The notes below the pieces were generated by a model. It was not told where the DNA came from. It saw only the letters and a list, made by a program, of their open reading frames with translations, and did no database searches. A stretch of 64,000 nt of DNA, taken from NCBI RefSeq assembly GCF_000749845.1, contig NZ_JQHM01000002.1:62001-126000 (forward strand), in the 5' to 3' direction. The position numbers and the translations under genes were made by a program. Positions 59,518 to 64,000 of the stretch are shown here, piece after piece (the stretch's first letter is position 1; every line of letters starts with the position of its first letter). This DNA comes from Pectobacterium betavasculorum. GTDB taxonomy: Bacteria; Pseudomonadota; Gammaproteobacteria; Enterobacterales; Enterobacteriaceae.

Positions 59518-59736
59518 ATGAAAATTCAGATGAAAATGGCGGTAACACTGGCGTTATTATTCACCCTTGTGGGCTGTTCCAGTAACTACGTAATGGCGAC
59601 AAAAGAGGGACAAATGCTCCTGACACAGGGGAAACCCGTGTTAGATAAAGATACGGGTTTACTTAGTTATACCGATGAGCAAGGTAACCAGAAACAAATC
59701 AACAGTGACCAAGTCTCCCAGATCGTACAGCGCTAA
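59518..59736 (+). CDS. ygdR: YgdR-type small lipoprotein (DUF903)
   Basis: A 72-residue lipoprotein precursor, the E. coli length. The signal ends in LFTLVGCSS with the lipidated Cys near residue 20; the remaining 50 residues form the YgdI/YgdR domain ([28 protein letters not shown]). It is a paralogue of ygdI at 19211-19432. A TTG three bases upstream could also start. Its function is unknown. Confidence 0.9.
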   Translation: MKIQMKMAVTLALLFTLVGCSSNYVMATKEGQMLLTQGKPVLDKDTGLLSYTDEQGNQKQINSDQVSQIVQR

Positions 59737-59747
59737 GATCGCAGCCA

Positions 59748-59774
59748 GCCCGAAACGAGTTTCTCGCATCGGGC
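59748..59774 (+). terminator. hairpin after ygdR
   Basis: Nested stem GCCCGA-aa-CGAG-ttt-CTCG-ca-TCGGGC, 12 bases after the stop. No T run. The rest of the gap to tas (59775-59945) shows no feature. Confidence 0.5.
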
Positions 59775-59945
59775 AGTCCTATCAAGAATAATCCGAAAGG
59801 GATAACAGAAGAAACTTCCCCACTCACCACAGCTTCGTTTATAGTCGAATTCAGGTGTGTCTCCCCAAACTCATTGGAATCGCAGCAAATCATGCGGAAA
59901 TGACGGGAAATGCGCCTGCTATTTTCAGACATAAGGAAGCTGGCA

Positions 59946-61007
59946 ATGCAATATCACCGTATTCCCCATAGTTCTTTAGAAGTGAGCGTGCTGGGTCTTG
60001 GTACGATGACCTTTGGCGAACAGAACAGCGAAGCAGACGCTCATGCCCAGTTAGATCACGCCATTGCCGCAGGTGTTAACCTGATTGACACAGCAGAAAT
60101 GTACGCCGTTCCTCCTCGCCCAGAGACACAGGGATTAACCGAAAGCTATATCGGCTCCTGGCTGAAATCCCGTGGCGGACGCGAAAAGTTGATTGTGGCG
60201 AGCAAAGTCTCCGGCCCTGTGCGCGGAAACGATCATAGCATTCGCCCGCAACAGGCATTAGACAGGAAAAACATCCGCGCAGCGCTGGATGCCAGCCTGC
60301 AACGCCTGAACACTGACTATATCGATCTCTACCAGTTGCATTGGCCACAACGCCAGACCAACTGCTTTGGCAAGCTGAACTATCAATATACTGATGATAA
60401 ACCGCAATATACCGACGACAAGTCGGTAGTGACGCTGCTAGAAACGTTGGAAGCGCTGAGTGAGCAGGTGCGTGCCGGTAAAATTCGCTACATCGGCGTC
60501 TCCAACGAAACGCCGTGGGGCGTGATGCGTTATCTGCATCTGGCGGAAAAACACGATCTGCCGCGTATTGTATCGATTCAGAACCCCTACAGCCTGCTGA
60601 ACCGCAGTTTTGAAGTCGGCTTAGCGGAAATCAGCCAGCATGAAGGGGTGGAACTTCTCGCCTATTCATCATTGGCGTTCGGGACGCTGACCGGTAAATA
60701 CCTGAATGGCGCGAAACCCGCTGATGCCCGTAACACGTTATTTAGCCGCTTCACCCGCTATACTGGCCCACAGGCTCAGGCAGCGGTTGCCGAGTACGTG
60801 GCACTGGCACAAAAGCACGGTCTGAATCCGGCGCAAATGGCATTGGCGTTTGTGCGCCAGCAGCCGTTCGTCGCCAGTACGCTACTGGGCGCAACCACGC
60901 TGGAACAGTTACAAATCAACCTCGACAGCCAGAACCTGACGCTGGACGGTGAGATCTTAGATGAGCTGGAAGCTATCCACCGGCGCTTCACGTTTCCTGC
61001 ACCATAA
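59946..61007 (+). CDS. tas: aldo/keto reductase Tas
   Basis: A 353-residue NADP-dependent aldo/keto reductase (E. coli Tas 346). Catalytic residues are in LIDTAEMYAVPP (Asp and Tyr), VASKVSG (Lys) and LYQLHWPQRQTNCFG (His). The start MQYHRIPHSS at 59946 has AAGGA nine bases upstream; the frame extends 12 codons above. E. coli Tas suppresses tyrosine starvation in certain mutants; its physiological substrate is unclear. A short duplication, YTDDKPQYTDDK, is seen near residue 152. Confidence 0.93.
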   Translation: MQYHRIPHSSLEVSVLGLGTMTFGEQNSEADAHAQLDHAIAAGVNLIDTAEMYAVPPRPETQGLTESYIGSWLKSRGGREKLIVASKVSGPVRGNDHSIRPQQALDRKNIRAALDASLQRLNTDYIDLYQLHWPQRQTNCFGKLNYQYTDDKPQYTDDKSVVTLLETLEALSEQVRAGKIRYIGVSNETPWGVMRYLHLAEKHDLPRIVSIQNPYSLLNRSFEVGLAEISQHEGVELLAYSSLAFGTLTGKYLNGAKPADARNTLFSRFTRYTGPQAQAAVAEYVALAQKHGLNPAQMALAFVRQQPFVASTLLGATTLEQLQINLDSQNLTLDGEILDELEAIHRRFTFPAP

Positions 61008-61011
61008 ACGC

Positions 61012-61035
61012 AAAAAAACCGGGCATCGCCCGGTT
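61012..61035 (-). terminator. terminator half facing yggN
   Basis: A seven-base A run (61012-61018) and the ACCGGGC/GCCCGGT hairpin (61017-61035). Read on the minus strand it is a hairpin followed by U, so it would terminate yggN. The 19 bases 61017-61035 recur exactly at 61200-61218. Confidence 0.75.
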
Positions 61036-61199
61036 GAGGTTATTGACAAAGCCTGAAGAGCGGGGGTAACGGATAGATCGTAAAGACGCTGCAAGTACGT
61101 CCCTGTAAGCTCGGATTGCGCCATCCATGGCGCAAACGCTTTACTCTTCTATTCCGTTACTCCCGTTTTCATTCGGCAAATCGGTTTGCCAACGGTCTG
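61036..61199. repeat. nested inverted-repeat element, copy 2 (MITE-like)
   Basis: The same 164-base element as at 17526-17689. Here it is bounded exactly by 19-base direct repeats of a terminator hairpin. The core 61066-61160 has the inverted ends GTAACGGATAG and CTATTCCGTTAC. Confidence 0.88.
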
Positions 61200-61223
61200 A
61201 ACCGGGCATCGCCCGGTTTTTTT
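61199..61223 (+). terminator. terminator half facing tas
   Basis: The second copy of the ACCGGGC/GCCCGGT hairpin (61200-61218) followed by seven T (61217-61223), which would terminate plus-strand transcription from tas through the inserted element. Confidence 0.75.
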
Positions 61224-61266
61224 CATGTTTGTAGAAACACTGCAATTACCTAGACCTACTGCGCGC

Positions 61267-61980
61267 TTACTTCAGCGACTGCAATAGGCTCTTGCGCTGG
61301 TTTTCCAATGACGTGACGCGGCCGCATACGTCATTGCCGAAGCGTTGGAACTCCAGCTCCTGATTATTCCACTCGGCCTGAATCGCTTTCTGCAAACCAC
61401 CGAGGTTGCCCATCATCGCCTGTAGCGGGTTGCCGCCGCTGGACATCTGTTTTACACCCATTTCGTTCAGGCTGTCCTGCAAGACGCCACCCATGCTTTG
61501 CTGCACGATCTGCTTGCCATCTTGCTCAACCTGCTTAATCGCCTGATGGTGGAACGTCAGGCCATCGCTGCGGTGTTCGATAATACGGTTCATCTGCTGT
61601 TTAAGCTGTTTATCCAGCGTAGTCAGACGATTGCGCACATTGCTGTCGCTGCCAAGCTCCTGCACGATCACTTTATCCAGCGCGACGCGTGCTTTTTCAA
61701 GATGCTGCTGCGCCCCCTGGTCGATCCACGGCAGTTGCTGGCGTAAATCTGCCTGATAGGCTTTGGATTTCTGGCGCTGTTCGGCGTTCAGGGTCAACGG
61801 CGTACCATTACGCACAATATCGCCCTGCGGAGAAAGCTGTAAATTGCCGCTAGCACCCACGACCTGTACGTGCTGCGGACTGATAATAATGTCGTCCTGC
61901 GGATTCACGTTGCACTGGTAAGCCGCCTGCGCTTGCCAGGACAACAACATCAATAAACCCAAGGTCATTTTACGCGACAT
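61267..61980 (-). CDS. yggN: YggN family protein (DUF2884)
   Basis: A 237-residue protein (E. coli YggN 239). The first 20 residues (MSRKMTLGLLMLLSWQAQAA) form a Sec signal peptide, so the mature protein should be periplasmic. Conserved stretches include LPWIDQGAQQHLEKARVALDKVIVQELG and NRIIEHRSDGLTFHHQAI. The start at 61980 has AGGAG nine bases upstream. It is the last gene of trmB-yggL-yggN. No activity is known to me. Confidence 0.9.
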   Translation of the reverse strand: MSRKMTLGLLMLLSWQAQAAYQCNVNPQDDIIISPQHVQVVGASGNLQLSPQGDIVRNGTPLTLNAEQRQKSKAYQADLRQQLPWIDQGAQQHLEKARVALDKVIVQELGSDSNVRNRLTTLDKQLKQQMNRIIEHRSDGLTFHHQAIKQVEQDGKQIVQQSMGGVLQDSLNEMGVKQMSSGGNPLQAMMGNLGGLQKAIQAEWNNQELEFQRFGNDVCGRVTSLENQRKSLLQSLK

Positions 61981-62094
61981 ATTTTCTCCTGAAGAAAACA
62001 ACGGCAGTGGCGAGAAAGCGGCAATGTGCCCTTTGATGAGGCGGATAACGCCTGAGCCAGAATCAGCTCAGGCATTCCTTGATAAGACCAAGGA

Positions 62095-62439
62095 TTACAG
62101 CAGGTGTTCCGGCAGATCCCACCAGATATCGAACAGATTGCTGACTTTCACGTCCGTCAGTTTCTGCTCTTCCAACCAGCGGCTAACCAATTGGCGATGC
62201 TCTTCGGTGCAGTGACCAATTTTTTGCAGACAGATCAGGCCTTCCCAGAGCAAATAACCGCTGCCTTCGAATGCCAGCCCTTTTGGTTCAATGACATCGT
62301 CGACGAACTTATCCATCAGCTTATCGATATCTTCCACATCAGTGCCTTCTGGAAAGCGAAAGCTGACCGAAAAACCTAATTCCTGAAACTCATCAATGTG
62401 CAGTTTTTTACGCAAACGACGGCTACGAGCTTGTGCCAT
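62095..62439 (-). CDS. yggL: YggL family 50S-associated protein (DUF469)
   Basis: A 114-residue protein (E. coli 108). The basic N-terminus MAQARSRRLRKKLHIDEFQELGFSV is the family signature; the rest is acidic with GSGYLLWEGLICLQKIGHCTEEH. It starts one base after the trmB stop codon, so it is in an operon with trmB. E. coli YggL is reported to associate with ribosomes; the role is not settled. Confidence 0.92.
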   Translation of the reverse strand: MAQARSRRLRKKLHIDEFQELGFSVSFRFPEGTDVEDIDKLMDKFVDDVIEPKGLAFEGSGYLLWEGLICLQKIGHCTEEHRQLVSRWLEEQKLTDVKVSNLFDIWWDLPEHLL

Positions 62440-62440
62440 T

Positions 62441-63160
62441 TTATTTTATCCTCTCAAACATCAGATCCCACACGCCATGCCCTAAACGCTGGCCGCGTGC
62501 TTCAAATTTCGTCAGCGGACGGGACTCCGGCCGCACAACGTACTCATTATTATCGGAAAGATTACGGTACCCGGCGACAGACGTCATCACTTCGAGCATG
62601 TGTTGCGCATAAGGTTCCCAATCTGTTGCCATATGGAACACTCCGCCAACTTTCAGCTTACTCTGCACCAGTTCGACGAACGGCACCTGCACGATACGAC
62701 GTTTATTATGGCGAGCTTTGTGCCACGGGTCTGGGAAGAAGAGTTGAACCATGGACAGTGAACCATCAGGGATCATCTTCACCAGAACCTCAAGCGCATC
62801 GTGACACATCACGCGCAGGTTGCTGATTTCCGCATCCTGTGCGGCAGCGAGACAGGCCCCTACGCCCGGCAGGTGAACTTCGATACCGAGGAAATTCTGC
62901 TCGGGATGCTGTGCCGCCATCGTTACCAGCGATGCGCCCATCCCAAAACCGATCTCCAGCACCACGGGTGCATCGCGCCCAAATAGCGCGTTAAAATCTA
63001 CCTGCTCGGTCTGATATTCCACGCCCATCACCGGCCAGTAGTTATCCAGCGCCAGCTGTTGCCCGTTGGTCAAACGCCCCTGTCGGCGGACAAAACTACG
63101 AATACGACGCATCGGGCGTCCGTTCTCATCAAACTCCGGTGAAATGACGTTGTTAATCAT
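62441..63160 (-). CDS. trmB: tRNA (guanine-N7-)-methyltransferase
   Basis: A 239-residue enzyme, the E. coli length, forming m7G46 in tRNA variable loops. The SAM site is [17 protein letters not shown] (near residues 67-83) and the signature [16 protein letters not shown] (near 146-161). It is divergent from mutY and leads yggL and yggN. The initiator tRNAs in this window carry the kind of variable loop modified by this enzyme. Confidence 0.97.
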   Translation of the reverse strand: MINNVISPEFDENGRPMRRIRSFVRRQGRLTNGQQLALDNYWPVMGVEYQTEQVDFNALFGRDAPVVLEIGFGMGASLVTMAAQHPEQNFLGIEVHLPGVGACLAAAQDAEISNLRVMCHDALEVLVKMIPDGSLSMVQLFFPDPWHKARHNKRRIVQVPFVELVQSKLKVGGVFHMATDWEPYAQHMLEVMTSVAGYRNLSDNNEYVVRPESRPLTKFEARGQRLGHGVWDLMFERIK

Positions 63161-63327
63161 AAAGAGTGCTTACTTGCTGTCCGATTTCATTAAGGAAACG
63201 CGCATTATGCAAGGATACCGTGGTTTAGCAAGCCCACAGCCTCGGAAAGTTCCGGTTTACAGCACATTCACTCTGTGCTGGAATCGCTATCAAACTTTTA
63301 CCTGTCGGATAGTGATCCCATTTTATG

Positions 63328-64000
63328 ATGCAAGCGCAACAGTTCGCACATCAGGTGCTGGACTGGTATCAACGCTATGGCCGCAAAACCCTGCCATGGC
63401 AGCTTGAGAAAACTCCTTATAAAGTATGGCTATCCGAAGTGATGTTGCAACAAACGCAGGTCACCACGGTTATCCCCTATTTCCAACGCTTTATGGAACG
63501 CTTTCCCAACATCAACGCACTAGCGGCAGCGCCGCTGGATGAAGTGCTCCACTTATGGACTGGGCTGGGCTACTACGCCCGTGCGCGTAATCTACATAAA
63601 GCAGCACAGACCATCGTTTCACGCCACGGCGGCAAATTCCCGACTACCTTTGACGAAGTCGCCGCGTTACCGGGCGTTGGGCGCTCTACCGCAGGCGCAG
63701 TTTTGTCACTCTCTCTCGGTCAGCATTATCCCATTCTTGATGGCAACGTGAAGCGCGTGCTGGCACGCTGCTACGCCGTTGACGGCTGGCCGGGCAAGAA
63801 AGAGGTTGAAAAGAAGCTGTGGGCACGAAGCGAGGATGTCACCCCCGCCGAAGGCGTGAGCCAGTTTAATCAGGCGATGATGGATCTCGGCGCGATGGTT
63901 TGTACCCGCAGCCGCCCCAAGTGCGAGCTGTGTCCATTAAGTACTGGCTGCGTCGCCTACGCCAACCACAGCTGGGCACAATACCCCGGCAAGAAACCGA
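63328..64000 (+). CDS. mutY: adenine DNA glycosylase MutY, N-terminal part (cut by window edge)
   Basis: First 224 codons of the glycosylase that removes adenine opposite 8-oxoguanine. Seen are the catalytic Glu in [10 protein letters not shown] (residue 37), the helix-hairpin-helix [18 protein letters not shown] followed by the catalytic Asp in [16 protein letters not shown], and the iron-sulfur cysteines C-x6-C-x2-C-x5-C in [17 protein letters not shown]. The ATG at 63328 matches the E. coli N-terminus; another ATG lies three bases upstream. The C-terminal 8-oxoG-recognition domain is outside the window. Confidence 0.96.
   Translation, partial: MQAQQFAHQVLDWYQRYGRKTLPWQLEKTPYKVWLSEVMLQQTQVTTVIPYFQRFMERFPNINALAAAPLDEVLHLWTGLGYYARARNLHKAAQTIVSRHGGKFPTTFDEVAALPGVGRSTAGAVLSLSLGQHYPILDGNVKRVLARCYAVDGWPGKKEVEKKLWARSEDVTPAEGVSQFNQAMMDLGAMVCTRSRPKCELCPLSTGCVAYANHSWAQYPGKKP

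Overview
The window looks like chromosome of a soft-rot enterobacterium, most likely Pectobacterium (or a close Pectobacteriaceae relative). Nearly every core gene has an obvious Escherichia coli counterpart of about the same length. Gene order follows the E. coli blocks dxr-frr-pyrH-tsf-rpsB / map-glnD-dapD-yaeH and yqcA-truC-yqcC-csrB-syd-queF-ppnN-xni-rlmM-ygdD-gcvA/gcvB-ygdI-csdA-csdE-tcdA ... mltA-metZWV-amiC-argA-recD-recB-ptrA-recC-ppdCBA ... thyA-lgt-ptsP-rppH-mutH-terC(ygdQ)-ygdR-tas ... yggN-yggL-trmB-mutY. The genus is inferred from gene order and protein resemblance, not from a database search.

Layout. 1-9.5 kb: end of dxr, then translation genes frr, pyrH, tsf and rpsB on the minus strand (with an rpsB leader and an rpsB/tsf attenuator), divergent from map, glnD, dapD and yaeH. 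9.5-17.5 kb: yqcA-truC-yqcC, the rsmB/csrB regulatory RNA with a GacA/UvrY-type site, syd, queF, ppnN, xni, rlmM, ygdD. 17.5-22.2 kb: a short inverted-repeat element, gcvA with the GcvB small RNA, ygdI, the csdA-csdE sulfur-transfer pair and tcdA. 22.2-32.2 kb: a block absent between tcdA and mltA in E. coli, holding a cytoplasmic BisC-like molybdoenzyme, a complete dipeptide-type ABC transporter with a fused double ATPase, a TetR regulator and a dihydrodipicolinate-synthase-family aldolase, plus palindromes and a short leader-like ORF. 32.2-51.2 kb: mltA, three tandem initiator tRNA genes, amiC, argA with two ARG boxes, and a long minus-strand row ppdA-ppdB-ygdB-ppdC-recC-ptrA-recB-recD. 51.2-52.2 kb: an AT-rich two-gene insertion of unknown function. 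52.2-64 kb: thyA, lgt, ptsP, rppH, then mutH, terC-like ygdQ, ygdR and tas, a second copy of the inverted-repeat element that splits a terminator, yggN, yggL, trmB and the start of mutY.

The core genes serve translation, nitrogen sensing, cell-wall precursor and recycling steps, DNA repair (RecBCD, MutH, MutY), tRNA modification and envelope biogenesis. The least explained parts are the 10-kb molybdoenzyme/transporter block, the AT-rich pair at 51.4-52.2 kb, and several non-coding structures: two copies of a nested inverted-repeat element, a second repeat with a solo end elsewhere, a long hairpin at 24.7 kb, and DnaA boxes plus a CRP-like site upstream of mutH. I saw no CRISPR array, prophage, rRNA operon or complete insertion sequence.
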